From Aggregatilinea lenta (GTDB lineage Bacteria > Chloroflexota > Anaerolineae > Aggregatilineales > Aggregatilineaceae), in NCBI RefSeq assembly GCF_003569045.1, contig NZ_BFCB01000002.1:1717506-1781505 (forward strand): DNA of 64,000 bases, given 5' to 3'. The position numbers and the translations under genes are program-made. Within the stretch, counting starts at the first letter, position 1; the number at the start of each line of letters is the position of its first letter. Below the pieces are notes generated by a model that saw only the letters and a list, made by a program, of their open reading frames with translations, had not been told where the DNA came from and did not search any database. Below are positions 32,144 to 40,668 of the stretch, in pieces.

Positions 32144-32171
32144 ATGTTTTTCACTGTAAATGAAAAACGTT
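32144..32171 (-). promoter_or_regulatory. Fur/Zur-box-like palindrome upstream of zur
   Basis: GTTTTTCA (32146-32153), CTGTAAA, TGAAAAAC (32161-32168), extending with one mismatch to about 12-base arms. It lies 23 bases before the zur start codon, overlapping the likely promoter, and resembles Fur-family boxes (TGAAAA-type half-sites). It is the best candidate for zinc-dependent autoregulation. The rest of 32122-32450 contains the repeats listed next. Confidence 0.6.
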
Positions 32172-32294
32172 TTCAGTACGAGATTGTATAGAAGGCCGGG
32201 GGCGCTGTCAAGGGCCGAGCGGAAACGCAGTTTTAGCGGTTAGTGTTTTGGGATTGGTTGAAAGCAAGCCGAACGAGGGCGGACATCGACGCCG

Positions 32295-32380
32295 CCTCAC
32301 CCCCGGCCCCTCTCCAACTTGATTGGAGAGAGGGGAGAAAAACACGTTAGCTTCGTAGGGGCGGGGCTTGCTCCGCCCGG
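32295..32380. repeat. Family A and family B repeats between zur and dtd
   Basis: Family A copy 32295-32342 (CTCACCCCCGGCCCCTCTCC, then AACTTGATTGGAGAGAGGGG and AGAAAAA) and family B copy 32355-32380 (GTAGGGGCGGGGCTTGCTCC then GCCCGG). A small TTTTAGCGGTTAGTG element lies just before them, near 32231. Confidence 0.8.
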
Positions 32381-32450
32381 TTCTTGCCTTTGCACCGGAT
32401 CAGCGACACTTTGGGGCGAATTGCGACACGCCGCGCCCAATCTACACCGC

Positions 32451-32900
32451 CTACAACGTATCCGTATCCAGCAAAATCGTCACCGGGCCGTCGTTCCGGA
32501 TCTCGACGTGCATATAGGCGCCAAACACGCCCATCTCCACGCGCGGCACGCCTTCTTCGCGCAGCAGCGCGGCGAAGCGCTCGACCAGTGGCGCGGCCAC
32601 ATCCGGCGGCGCGGCGTCGGTGAAGCTCGGACGGCGGCCTTTGCGTGCGTCGGCGTAGAGTGTGAACTGCGACACGACCAGGCAGCCACCGCCCACGTCC
32701 AGCAGCGACAGGTTGAACTTGCCCTGCGCGTCCTCGAACACGCGCAGCCCGGCGACCTTACGCGCCAGCAGACGCGCCTGTGCCTCCCCGTCGCCGTGCC
32801 CCACGCCGAGCAGGATCACGTAGCCCTGATCCACCGCCCCTACGACCTCACCCTCAACGCTCACCGCGCCCTTCGTCACCCGCTGTAACACCGCCCGCAT
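32451..32900 (-). CDS. dtd: D-aminoacyl-tRNA deacylase
   Basis: Cytoplasmic proofreading enzyme that hydrolyses D-aminoacyl (and glycyl) tRNA esters; acts as a dimer. 149 residues, the standard length. Signatures are [20 protein letters not shown] at the N-terminus, the active-site [22 protein letters not shown], and the cross-subunit Gly-cisPro segment [12 protein letters not shown]. Start ATG 32900 has GAGAGGA about 6 bases upstream. A frame extending far upstream is just an open antisense stretch. Confidence 0.95.
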   Translation of the reverse strand: MRAVLQRVTKGAVSVEGEVVGAVDQGYVILLGVGHGDGEAQARLLARKVAGLRVFEDAQGKFNLSLLDVGGGCLVVSQFTLYADARKGRRPSFTDAAPPDVAAPLVERFAALLREEGVPRVEMGVFGAYMHVEIRNDGPVTILLDTDTL

Positions 32901-32980
32901 GGTTGATCCTCTCGTGTGTGCCTGCCCGAACTCCGCCCGATTGTACGGATCTCCTGCCTGAATGCGACCCCCGGCCCGCG

Positions 32981-33463
32981 CTACTCGCCCGGCGCAGCGC
33001 TCCCATTCAGGCGCTTCTCGAACCAGATGCAGTCCAGATGCTGCACCTTGCCGCGATGCGTCTCGACGTAACCCTGGCTCAGGTACAGGTGCTGCGCAGC
33101 GTGCTGGACCACGGACGTTTCCATGAACAGCGTGTCGTAGCCCTGGCGGATCGCTTCGGCTTCCAGCGCGGCGAGGATCGCCTTGCCGAAGCCGCGCCCC
33201 TGGTAATCGAGGTGCGTGCGCATGCGCTTGATTTCCGCGCGCGTCGGCGTGTCGCGGCGGAATGCGCCCATCGCCACCACATGCCCACCGACTTCGCCCA
33301 CCAGAAAGCAGCCGCCCCGGTCGAAGTACGCGCCCTGGATGTCGCGCAGGTCGTCGTCCCAGGGGCCGTCGCCCAGGTACGCACCCACCTGCTTCATCAG
33401 CGTCACGTGCAGATCCCAGATCACCGCGTTGTCGTCGGGCCGGCAGGGCCGGATCGTGAGCAT
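32981..33463 (-). CDS. GNAT acetyltransferase
   Basis: Single-domain N-acetyltransferase of 160 residues. The acetyl-CoA site is [20 protein letters not shown], followed by [18 protein letters not shown]. Start ATG 33463 has AAAGGA 9 bases upstream and gives [11 protein letters not shown], a normal GNAT beginning. It is 80 bases upstream of dtd on the same strand, without evident functional connection. Substrate unknown. Confidence 0.82.
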   Translation of the reverse strand: MLTIRPCRPDDNAVIWDLHVTLMKQVGAYLGDGPWDDDLRDIQGAYFDRGGCFLVGEVGGHVVAMGAFRRDTPTRAEIKRMRTHLDYQGRGFGKAILAALEAEAIRQGYDTLFMETSVVQHAAQHLYLSQGYVETHRGKVQHLDCIWFEKRLNGSAAPGE

Positions 33464-33544
33464 GGGCGCGTGTCCTTTCGTGCGTCCCTCCAACACTGGC
33501 CCGCAAGTATACTCGCGCACGCGCGGACGGGGGCATCTTCGCGC

Positions 33545-33550
33545 TATAAT
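33545..33550 (+). promoter_or_regulatory. TATAAT box for the alpha/beta hydrolase gene
   Basis: CGCGCTATAATCG places a perfect -10 about 35 bases before the hydrolase start, in the divergent gap with the GNAT gene. Confidence 0.5.
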
Positions 33551-33584
33551 CGCCGTGTTTTGCGCGGACCTGTACCCAAAGGGG

Positions 33585-34340
33585 ATGGCTGTGCCTGTTA
33601 TCGAGGCGAACGGGGCAACGATTGATTACGGCGACACCGGCGGCGACAAGCCCGTCGTGGTGCTGATTCACGGCTGGCTGGGGTCGTGGGACGCGGAGTT
33701 CGGCCCGGAGATCGAATGGCTCCGGCCTCACTATCGCGTGATCGCGCCCACCCGGCGCGGGTATGGGCGATCCGGCCCCAAGCCGCGCACCTACACGCGC
33801 GACTTTTACCGCCGTGACGCGGAAGATATGGCTGCGTTCCTGGACGCACTCGGCGTGACGCAAGCGCATATCGTCGGCTTCAGCGACGGCGGCGAAGTGG
33901 CGATCCTCATGCCGATCCTGCGCCCCGACCTTGTGCGCTCGGTGGCGGCGTGGGGCGCGGTCGGCCACTTCGACCCGTCGCTGCGCGCCCTGATCCCCGG
34001 CTACTGGCCGCCCACGTGGCTCGCGCCCGCCACGCGCGACCGGCACGGCGTCGATCCGGAGACGGTCTACGGCATGATCAAGGGCTGGATGGCGGCCATG
34101 CTGGAGATCATCGACACAGGCGGCGACATCAGCCGGAACGAGGCGCATACCATCACGTGCCCGCTGCTGCTGATGCTGGGGCGGCAGGATCGTCTCAATC
34201 CTGAGAGCGCCGGGCGGGCGCTGGTGGAACAGATCCCGAACGGGCGGCTGGTCATGTTCGACGGCGGCCACCCCGTGCACCGCGAGCAAACGGAAGCGTT
34301 CCGGCAGACGCTGTGGGAGCACTTGCAGGCGGCAGACTAA
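33585..34340 (+). CDS. Alpha/beta hydrolase
   Basis: Soluble serine hydrolase of 251 residues. It shows [13 protein letters not shown] near the oxyanion hole, nucleophile elbow GFSDGGEVA (catalytic Ser), the acid in [12 protein letters not shown] and His in [11 protein letters not shown]. This is the classic esterase/haloalkane-dehalogenase-like lineage, but the substrate cannot be told. AAAGGGG immediately precedes ATG 33585, so the in-frame GTG at 33591 (6-base spacing) may be the real start, a difference of two residues. Confidence 0.85.
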   Translation: MAVPVIEANGATIDYGDTGGDKPVVVLIHGWLGSWDAEFGPEIEWLRPHYRVIAPTRRGYGRSGPKPRTYTRDFYRRDAEDMAAFLDALGVTQAHIVGFSDGGEVAILMPILRPDLVRSVAAWGAVGHFDPSLRALIPGYWPPTWLAPATRDRHGVDPETVYGMIKGWMAAMLEIIDTGGDISRNEAHTITCPLLLMLGRQDRLNPESAGRALVEQIPNGRLVMFDGGHPVHREQTEAFRQTLWEHLQAAD

Positions 34341-34388
34341 AACGCTCCGCACCTGAAACGGTCAAAAATAGATTAAGGACCGAGGACG

Positions 34389-35252
34389 ATGAGCCACAGC
34401 GACAGCGAGACCAACCGGCACTTAGGTTATGCGGACGACGCGCGTCTGCTGCTGATCAACGCCGACGACTTTGGTATGTATCCGGCCATCAACGCGGGCG
34501 TCGTGCGCGCCTTTCAGGAGGGCATCGTGCGCTCGACCAGCCTGATGGTCCCCTGCCCCGGCGCGGCAGAGGCTATGCAGCGCATCCGGGAACACCCTGA
34601 GATCCGCTTTGGCGTGCACCTGTCGGTCATCCGCGACATCGGGCACTACTACTGGGATCCGGTTGCGCCCAGGGACCGCATCCCGTCCCTGCTGGACGAC
34701 GACGGCTATTTCTACGCCATCGAGCGCATGGACGTGATGCTGGCGCGGGCCACCGTGCCGGAGCTTGAGCTTGAATTCCGCGCGCAGATCGAGGCGGTCC
34801 TGGCGGCAGGACTGACGCCGACGCACGTCGATTGGCACTGCCTGCACAGTGGCGGACGGGCGGACATTTTCGACCTGACGCTGGGCCTGGCGCGGGAATA
34901 CGGCTTGGCGCTGCGCGTCGCGTCGCACCCGTTCATCGAGCAGGTTCAAAGCCAGGGGCTGCCTACCGACGATTACGACTTGCTGGACAGCTTCGCCGTG
35001 CCCATCGATACCAAACCCGCGCATTACGCCCGCCTGCTGCGCGAGCTGCCGGAGGGCCTCACCGAGTGGGCCGTGCATCCGAGCGTGGGCGATGCGGCGT
35101 CGCAGACGTTGGACGGCGGCTGGCAGGTGCGGCGCTCGGACTTCGACTTCCTGGTGTCGCCAGAAGCCCGCGACCTCATCGCGCAGGAGGGGATCACGCT
35201 GTTGAGCTGCGCGCCTCTGCAAGCCGCGTGGCAGGCCGCGTCCGCGGAATAA
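34389..35252 (+). CDS. ChbG/YdjC-family carbohydrate deacetylase
   Basis: Metal-dependent polysaccharide-deacetylase-like enzyme of 287 residues. The family is typified by ChbG, which removes one acetyl from chitooligosaccharides. Key features are LLLINADDFGMYPAINAG (metal-binding Asp-Asp), FGVHLSVIRD (His), and THVDWHCLHS (His pair). The C-terminus carries EWAVHPSVGD. It follows the hydrolase gene after 48 bases. The substrate is presumably an N-acetylated sugar, but this is not visible in the sequence. Confidence 0.85.
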   Translation: MSHSDSETNRHLGYADDARLLLINADDFGMYPAINAGVVRAFQEGIVRSTSLMVPCPGAAEAMQRIREHPEIRFGVHLSVIRDIGHYYWDPVAPRDRIPSLLDDDGYFYAIERMDVMLARATVPELELEFRAQIEAVLAAGLTPTHVDWHCLHSGGRADIFDLTLGLAREYGLALRVASHPFIEQVQSQGLPTDDYDLLDSFAVPIDTKPAHYARLLRELPEGLTEWAVHPSVGDAASQTLDGGWQVRRSDFDFLVSPEARDLIAQEGITLLSCAPLQAAWQAASAE

Positions 35253-35265
35253 GCTGCACCGACAC

Positions 35266-35787
35266 TCAGCGGTCGAAGTAAGAGGCTTGCAGGAACCGCA
35301 TGCCCGCGATGATCTGGCTGACGCGCGGCTCGCTGAGCGAGCCGATGTAGTCGCCCAACTGCGCTTTGCCGACCGTCGAGACTTTCGACACTTCGATCAC
35401 GCTGGGCTTGGGCAAATTCGCTTCTCCGACATCGAGCAGCACGCTGCCGGGAAAACTCGCGCGCTTCAGGTTCGAGGTCAACGCGCACACCACGACCGTA
35501 TTCAGGCGACTGTGGTTAAGCACATCCTCCTGAATGACCACGTAGGGATGGCGGATGTCCGGCTCCGCGCCGCCGATGGCGTCCCGCTGCAACCAGTACA
35601 CATCCCCGCGATTGACGATGCGTCGCTGGTCGCCGCGCAAGGCATCCGAGTTCTGCTCCCGCTCGACGAACTGCTCGAGGGCCACTTGAATAACGTAGCT
35701 TTGGGACGCGCCCAGACGATGTGCTACCGCTTTCACCTGATGGAGCAGCACAGTGGGGATCGTGATGGAGGTTTTTGTCGTTGGCAC
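35266..35787 (-). CDS. Fused ribbon-helix-helix antitoxin and MazF/PemK toxin
   Basis: A 173-residue protein carrying both halves of a type II toxin-antitoxin system in one frame. Residues about 1-50 form a CopG/RHH DNA-binding domain (TKTSITIPTVLLHQVKAVAH, then RLGASQSYVIQVALEQFV). Residues about 56-173 form an MazF/PemK RNase (RIVNRGDVYWLQRDAIGG, RHPYVVIQEDVLNHSRLNTV, VVCALTSN, PSVIEVSKVSTVGKAQLGDY). Normally these are separate overlapping genes. The start is GTG 35787. No stop or frameshift separates the parts; an internal start for a free toxin is possible but not obvious. Activity of a fused toxin is uncertain. Confidence 0.8.
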   Translation of the reverse strand: MPTTKTSITIPTVLLHQVKAVAHRLGASQSYVIQVALEQFVEREQNSDALRGDQRRIVNRGDVYWLQRDAIGGAEPDIRHPYVVIQEDVLNHSRLNTVVVCALTSNLKRASFPGSVLLDVGEANLPKPSVIEVSKVSTVGKAQLGDYIGSLSEPRVSQIIAGMRFLQASYFDR

Positions 35788-35900
35788 GGGTGGATCACCG
35801 TCCTCGAATATTCAGCTTGCGGGACAGCCCTGATCGTACCGAATAATGTAGACTTAACCAGTGATGCGCTGCCCTCGGATGGCGGCGCTCTATTCGGCGC

Positions 35901-36362
35901 ATGGCAAAACCAAACGACAGGCACACTATGCAACGCTTGAACAGACTATCCCGCTTCGCCACAAACCCGCTGATCTGCTGGGCGCTGACCCTCACCTGGA
36001 CGGCGGTTGCCGCGTCGCTCATGCTGTCACCTTCCGGCGAGGGAACGACCGTGACGTGGGTTTCGTCGCTCTTCGGCGGCACGGAAATCACGGACGCGAT
36101 CGGACACGTGATCATCAACACGATCCTGGGCTTTTTGTGGTCCTGGACGCTGAGCCTTTACACTTCTCCGACCAGGGCGACCCGGCTCGTGCTCAGCGGC
36201 GGGCTGATCTGGTGCTGCGGCGCAGAGGGATCGCAGTACTTCGTACCGGGACGCGGCACCTCCCTGCTCGACCTCTCCGCCAACCTCCTCGGCGTGTCGC
36301 TCGGCGTCCTGCTGATGAGGCGGCTGGCGCACAAAGCCTCACGACTGCAAAACATCTCATAG
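35901..36362 (+). CDS. VanZ-like membrane protein
   Basis: A 153-residue protein with about four transmembrane helices. The C-terminal EGSQYFVPGRGTSLLDLSAN then LLGVSLGVLL is the VanZ-family signature (ExxQ ... DLxANxxG). VanZ itself gives low-level teicoplanin resistance; most homologues have no known role. The start could be ATG 35901 or ATG 35928; neither has a strong ribosome site. It is transcribed divergently from the RHH-MazF gene. Confidence 0.78.
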   Translation: MAKPNDRHTMQRLNRLSRFATNPLICWALTLTWTAVAASLMLSPSGEGTTVTWVSSLFGGTEITDAIGHVIINTILGFLWSWTLSLYTSPTRATRLVLSGGLIWCCGAEGSQYFVPGRGTSLLDLSANLLGVSLGVLLMRRLAHKASRLQNIS

Positions 36363-36807
36363 GCTGAGGTAACAGCCACCCAAAAACAGCCGCGCTTTGA
36401 TCTGCGTGGCTGTGTATGTTTGGTGGACCTGAAGGTAAGCCACTCAAACACTAGATATCTTCATGAATTCTCAATTCCAGTTCCCAATTCGGCCCTGAGT
36501 GATCGCAAGCATCCTGACAAAGCTCAACTGAAAGCAACGATCCTGGAGCTGCACGATGCGGCTGGAGCGGCCCCAAGATCGCGGAAATTGGGATAGTACT
36601 CGATACGGGTAGGACAGCGTGTGCGGTTCAACAAACAGGGGCAAATCGACAGTTAGGGCAGCAGACTTTGTCGGGCATAGCCACGAAATGTCGTCCACAA
36701 TCGGCACTATGTCGGACGATGTGCATTGAGCAGTCCGCCGGGTGGATGTCAAGATCGGCACGCGCCACAAGCCGCCAGCGCGTGCCGATTTTTCACCACG
36801 TTTTCAG
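36363..36807. other. Intergenic stretch without a recognisable gene
   Basis: A 445-base gap between the VanZ-like and RDD genes. It begins with a long imperfect inverted repeat (CCACCCAAAAACAGCCGCG at 36376-36394 with CGTGGCTGT...TTTGGTGG to 36424). The remainder is less G+C-rich than its surroundings. A 99-codon minus-strand frame (36471-36770) resembles no family I know and has no ribosome site. It may be a decayed gene or mobile remnant. Confidence 0.4.
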
Positions 36808-37185
36808 CTAGGCTTTTACGACGTACGTCCCGGCCAGCTTATCATGCAGCGTCTGGTTTTCAGGATCGGGAATCGCCCACAGCCACCCCAATAACAGGAC
36901 TAACGTGCTGATGTAGTAGCCGATGTAGCGAATGATCGCCTGCACGTCGTTGACGCCGCCGCCGCTGGTATTCACCACGCGGATGCCCATCAGACTCTTG
37001 CCCGGCGTCTGGCCGTTGTTGCGCGTCCAGAAATACCAGTTGTACAGGATGCCGACGATGAAACCCGTGCCGACCCCCAGGATGTTGCTGCCGACCACCG
37101 CGCCAACCACGGCACCAATAATCGCCAAAATGATCGAGTCGATGATGAGCGCAATCAAGCGTGAAGTCAAACTGGCCTTTGGCAT
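36808..37185 (-). CDS. RDD-family membrane protein
   Basis: A 125-residue integral-membrane protein with three hydrophobic segments. It has the RDD features: Arg and Asp in the first helix (SRLIALIIDSIILAII), then TRNNGQTPGKSLMGIRVVNT and a C-terminal QTLHDKLAGTYVV. The family is of uncertain function; some members are proposed transporters. Start ATG 37185 is preceded by a GAGGAT-type site. It is a single-gene unit by spacing. Confidence 0.88.
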   Translation of the reverse strand: MPKASLTSRLIALIIDSIILAIIGAVVGAVVGSNILGVGTGFIVGILYNWYFWTRNNGQTPGKSLMGIRVVNTSGGGVNDVQAIIRYIGYYISTLVLLLGWLWAIPDPENQTLHDKLAGTYVVKA

Positions 37186-37284
37186 AGTATCCTCCGCGTA
37201 AGATTTCGTCCCTGCCGTGTACCTTGAATGTAGCAGAACGGAACGAAGAATCCACGCAGCTATGCCGCAGGCCGGACTCGCCGA

Positions 37285-37662
37285 TCAGCACATCGCAGGC
37301 GGCATGTGCTTTTTGACCGGGATGCCGCACAGGAACTTGAACGGCGTCTCGCCCGTGTTCTCGTAGGTGTGCTGCATCCCGCCCGGCACGAAGATCACGT
37401 CTCCGGCGGCCACGTCGCGGTATTCGCCGTCGATCAGCACGCGGCCCTGCCCCTCGACCACGAAGTTTTCGTGCTCGTAGGGGTGGCTGTGCAGCGGTGT
37501 ATGCCCGCCCGGTGCCACCTCGATCATGCGCAGCGCGTAGACCGGCGCGTTGTCGTGATCGTCGTCAATCAGCCAGCGGATCGTCGTGCCCGGCGCTTCG
37601 TCGCCAAATGTCTGCGCGGGCACGTCCGTGTAATGCACTACCTTGCCTTGAGTGTCGGCCAT
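37285..37662 (-). CDS. Cupin-domain protein
   Basis: A 125-residue single cupin barrel. The metal-binding motif 1 is GGHTPLHSHPYEHENFVVEG (His-x-His-x4-Glu). Motif 2 is PGGMQHTYENTGETPFKFLC. The substrate or ligand is unknown; small cupins of this kind are dioxygenases, isomerases or sensors. Start ATG 37662 has GGAG 8 bases upstream. It lies downstream of the LysE-type gene on the same strand with a 28-base gap. Confidence 0.86.
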   Translation of the reverse strand: MADTQGKVVHYTDVPAQTFGDEAPGTTIRWLIDDDHDNAPVYALRMIEVAPGGHTPLHSHPYEHENFVVEGQGRVLIDGEYRDVAAGDVIFVPGGMQHTYENTGETPFKFLCGIPVKKHMPPAMC

Positions 37663-37690
37663 GATTCTGTCTCCGTAGAAAATCCCACGA

Positions 37691-38329
37691 CTACTTTTTG
37701 CCGCCGCCCGAAACGGCGGTCGCCACGCCGAGCGCGATGTACACCCCGCCCGCGAACAGGCGCTGCCCGCGCCAGAACGCCGCGTTGTCGCGCAGCCAGC
37801 CGCCGAGCGTACCCGCCAGCAGCGCGTAGGTGCCATCGCTGCACAGCGCCATCAGCACAAAGATAACGCCAAGCACGACAATCTGCACGCTGGCCGGGCC
37901 GCGCGCCGGATCGATGAACTGGGGCAGGAACGCGAAGAAAAACAGCGCCGCCTTGGGGTTGAGCACGTTGACCAGCGTGCCCTGGTAAAACACGCGGCTG
38001 AGCGCCTGCGGTGGGACCTCCGTGACGCGCTGCGGTGTATCACGCTCCAGCAGCTTGCGCACGCCGAGCACGATCAGATAGGCTGCGCCCAGCAATTTGA
38101 CCGCCTGGAACGCCAGCGCCGACGACATCAGCAGCGCGGAAACGCCCAGCGCCGCCGCCAGGATGTGCACGAACGTACCGAGCGCGATCCCCAGCGCGGA
38201 GACGATCCCGGCCCGCCGCCCCTGGTCCACGCTGCGCGCGACGATGTAGAGCACCGCCGGGCCGGGCACGAGCAGCAGCGCCAGCGCAGCAGGCACGAAC
38301 ACGATCAGCGTCGATGAGTCGGGCAGCAT
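37691..38329 (-). CDS. LysE/RhtB-family amino-acid exporter
   Basis: A 212-residue translocator with about six transmembrane helices. It has the typical N-terminus FVPAALALLLVPGPAVLYIV and SVDQGRRAGIVSALGIALGT, and a central NVLNPKAALFFFAFLPQFID. It exports amino acids or derivatives such as homoserine; specificity is not predictable. Start ATG 38329 has GGGGAGA 7 bases upstream. It is followed by the cupin gene, so the pair may be co-expressed. Confidence 0.88.
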   Translation of the reverse strand: MLPDSSTLIVFVPAALALLLVPGPAVLYIVARSVDQGRRAGIVSALGIALGTFVHILAAALGVSALLMSSALAFQAVKLLGAAYLIVLGVRKLLERDTPQRVTEVPPQALSRVFYQGTLVNVLNPKAALFFFAFLPQFIDPARGPASVQIVVLGVIFVLMALCSDGTYALLAGTLGGWLRDNAAFWRGQRLFAGGVYIALGVATAVSGGGKK

Positions 38330-38350
38330 AACGGGATCTCCCCTCATTTC

Positions 38351-38959
38351 CTAGTCGCCGCTGCGCAGATCCTTCAGGCTTTCGGCCCGGTAAGCGATCT
38401 CCGAAAAGACGACCGTGCAGCTTTCTCCGGTAGGCGACTGCGCCAGAAAGCCAGCCTGCAGACTTTCGACTTTGCCCAGTGTAAAGTAACGCACCATATT
38501 CCAGTACTTGCCATCGAGCGAGTAATGCAGCGCGAAGGCCATGTCGATACGCGCTACGCGCAGATAGACGGTGTTCCCGTCGATCACCGTGGAATTGCAG
38601 TCATCCGAGAGGCCGCGCGTCACCACGGACACGATCATCGGCTTATGCTGTGGTGAATATTCGAAGCATAATTTGGTCCACAGGTCTTCACGCTCGTACA
38701 GCACGAGCACCCCCGCGTCAAAGGTCGAGGCGAAATTGACGGTAACTTTGGCGCTTAACAAAAATTTCTCGACGGGTGGCATAAACAGCGCAGCCGGTGC
38801 GTTGCTCGATACCCAATCGCTGCCCGACGGTTCGACAAACCAGTCGGTTTTCGCGCCCGCTGTGATACTCAGGCTGTTGTCTGACCCGACTTTCCAGTCT
38901 ACGGGATCGTTTTTCCATTGCAGGTCGCCGGGGATGGGTGCCAGGCTCAGAGTCGTCAT
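38351..38959 (-). CDS. DUF1349 (concanavalin-like) protein
   Basis: A 202-residue beta-sandwich protein of the DUF1349 family (sometimes called regulation of enolase 1). Typical stretches are GSDNSLSITAGAKTDWFVEP, DAGVLVLYEREDLWTKLCFE, SVVTRGLSDDCNST and YLRVARIDMAFALHYSLDGK. No signal peptide is evident, so it may be cytoplasmic; a carbohydrate-related role is inferred from the fold. Start ATG 38959 has AGGA about 9 bases upstream. It lies 21 bases upstream of the LysE gene in the same direction. Confidence 0.82.
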   Translation of the reverse strand: MTTLSLAPIPGDLQWKNDPVDWKVGSDNSLSITAGAKTDWFVEPSGSDWVSSNAPAALFMPPVEKFLLSAKVTVNFASTFDAGVLVLYEREDLWTKLCFEYSPQHKPMIVSVVTRGLSDDCNSTVIDGNTVYLRVARIDMAFALHYSLDGKYWNMVRYFTLGKVESLQAGFLAQSPTGESCTVVFSEIAYRAESLKDLRSGD

Positions 38960-39148
38960 GATATTTTTTCCTGTGCCATAAAGGCTGTTCGTAAAAACAA
39001 GCGCGGAAGAAATATAACGCACTTCAATAGCGCGGCATAGGCGTTACAGCCTGCCAACCGATCGCCCACCGTGCCCCGGTTAAGTCGTGGCAGATCTGCC
39101 GCGCGCCGGTACAATCGCTTGGGTGCAGATGCAGCAAAGGGGTGTATT

Positions 39149-40138
39149 GTGTCTGAATCCTTCGTCAGCCGGGCCGATGGCTACGTCAAGTGGCTGCGCG
39201 ATCGGGTCGGCCACCAGTTGATCTACCTCGTTTACGCCACGATTCTGGTCTTTGACGACGCGGGCCGCCTGCTGGTCCAGCGTCGCTACGATTTCGACTG
39301 GCTCGGCGTGCCGGGCGGCGCGCTGGAACCCGGCGAAGGGCTGCGCGCCTGCGCCGAGCGCGAAACCTTCGAAGAAACGGGGCTGCGCGTCGAGGTCGAG
39401 CGGCTCGTCGGCGTGTTCAGCCATCCCGACTACAACCTGCTCTACCCCAACGGCGACCACGTGCAGCAGTGGACCGCATGTGTCGTGGCGAGGCCCGTAG
39501 GCGGCCAGCTCCATGCGGACGGCGGCGAGACGCTCGGCGTCAGTTGGATGGCGGTCGAGGAGGCGCTGCCGCAGTTTCCGGTTGCGTATCAGGCGATGGT
39601 GCGCGCGGCGCTGGCCTCACCGCACGACGCCGTGATCGAGCCGGTCTATACCCGCGCGCCGCTGACGCCGCACTTCCCCGTGCTGCGCCAACACATCCAG
39701 CACGATCCGGTGATCCTGCCGGGCGTGATGGCCGTCGTGCGCGACGACGCCGGGCGCGTGCTGGTCGCGCGGCGCGTGGATGACGGCCTGCTCGATATCC
39801 CCGGCGGCTACTGCGATCTGGGCGAGACGACGACCGCCGCCGTGGTGCGCGAGGTGCGCGAAGAGACGGGCCTGGAAATCGAGCCGGTGCGCCTGATCGG
39901 CATCTACAGTCAGGACATGATGACGCGCTACCCCAACGGCGACGTGGTGCACGGCGTCGGCGCGGCCTTCGACTGCCGTCTCAAGGGCGGGACCCTGCGC
40001 GCGGATCACGGCGAGATCAGCGAAGTGGCGTTCGTGCCGCTCGAAACGCTGCTCGAACAGCCTGCGCCGCTGATGGGCGGGATGCGTCAATGCTGGCGCG
40101 ACGCGATGGATCCGGCGCGCTGGCCCGTCCTGCGGTAA
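39149..40138 (+). CDS. Tandem two-domain NUDIX protein
   Basis: A 329-residue protein with two complete NUDIX hydrolase domains. The first box is GGALEPGEGLRACAERETFE then ETGL (about residues 67-90). The second is GGYCDLGETTTAAVVREVRE then ETGL (about residues 235-258). The NUDIX ligands REXXEE are intact in both, so both may be catalytic. Start GTG 39149 has AAAGGGG 6 bases upstream. Substrates unknown; a tandem arrangement may serve dinucleotide or paired-substrate hydrolysis. Confidence 0.86.
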   Translation: MSESFVSRADGYVKWLRDRVGHQLIYLVYATILVFDDAGRLLVQRRYDFDWLGVPGGALEPGEGLRACAERETFEETGLRVEVERLVGVFSHPDYNLLYPNGDHVQQWTACVVARPVGGQLHADGGETLGVSWMAVEEALPQFPVAYQAMVRAALASPHDAVIEPVYTRAPLTPHFPVLRQHIQHDPVILPGVMAVVRDDAGRVLVARRVDDGLLDIPGGYCDLGETTTAAVVREVREETGLEIEPVRLIGIYSQDMMTRYPNGDVVHGVGAAFDCRLKGGTLRADHGEISEVAFVPLETLLEQPAPLMGGMRQCWRDAMDPARWPVLR

Positions 40139-40262
40139 GATCGGGGATATCTGGTTACGGCGTGTTCCGTACGAGCAAATGCCGTTATATGCGAGCCGGT
40201 ACACAGCCAACCAAACGCATCATTTCTGAGCCAGAATTCTTTTCTGCAAAAGGAGAAATCTC

Positions 40263-40646
40263 ATGTCGCGTGAAGCTATTGCAACACCCGATGCGCCCGC
40301 CGCCGTCGGTCCCTACTCACAGGCGATTGTCGCCAATGGTTTCGTGTTCGTCGCCGGGCAGCTCGGCGTGATCCCCGAAACCAAGCAGTTCGCGGGCAGC
40401 ACCGTCGCGGAACAGACCGATCAAGCGCTGAAGAACATCGCCGCGATCCTGGCCGCCGCCGAATGCAGTATGCAGAACGTCGTCAAGGTGACCGTGCTGC
40501 TGGCCGATATCGGCTCGTTTGCAGAAATGAACACGGTCTACGCGACCTACTTCCCTGACGAGCCGCCCGCGCGCGCCGCGTTCGCCGTGAAGGACCTGCC
40601 CCTGGGCGGATTGGTCGAGATCGAAGCCATCGCAGCCACGCTCTAG
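40263..40646 (+). CDS. ridA: RidA family enamine/imine deaminase
   Basis: A 127-residue trimeric YjgF/YER057c/UK114 protein that hydrolyses reactive 2-aminoacrylate made by PLP enzymes such as threonine dehydratase. Signatures are AAVGPYSQAIVANGFVFVAG, QLGVIP, and a C-terminal PPARAAFAVKDLPLGGLVEI (catalytic Arg, Glu). AAAGGAG lies about 8 bases before the ATG. It is a protective housekeeping enzyme relevant to the several PLP-enzyme genes nearby. Confidence 0.94.
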   Translation: MSREAIATPDAPAAVGPYSQAIVANGFVFVAGQLGVIPETKQFAGSTVAEQTDQALKNIAAILAAAECSMQNVVKVTVLLADIGSFAEMNTVYATYFPDEPPARAAFAVKDLPLGGLVEIEAIAATL

Positions 40647-40668
40647 CAGCACACCGGGAGCGGCTGCC

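Noticed and set aside
32901-34352. Long upstream extension of the dtd frame (to 633 codons)
   Set aside because: The extra part is antisense to the GNAT and hydrolase genes; dtd has a clear ATG and ribosome site at 32900.
35861-36367. A 168-codon frame overlapping the VanZ-like gene in another frame
   Set aside because: Its translation is Arg-rich; the VanZ signature is in the 35901 frame.
36471-36770. A 99-codon minus-strand frame in the VanZ-RDD gap
   Set aside because: No similarity, no ribosome site; kept only as unexplained intergenic sequence.
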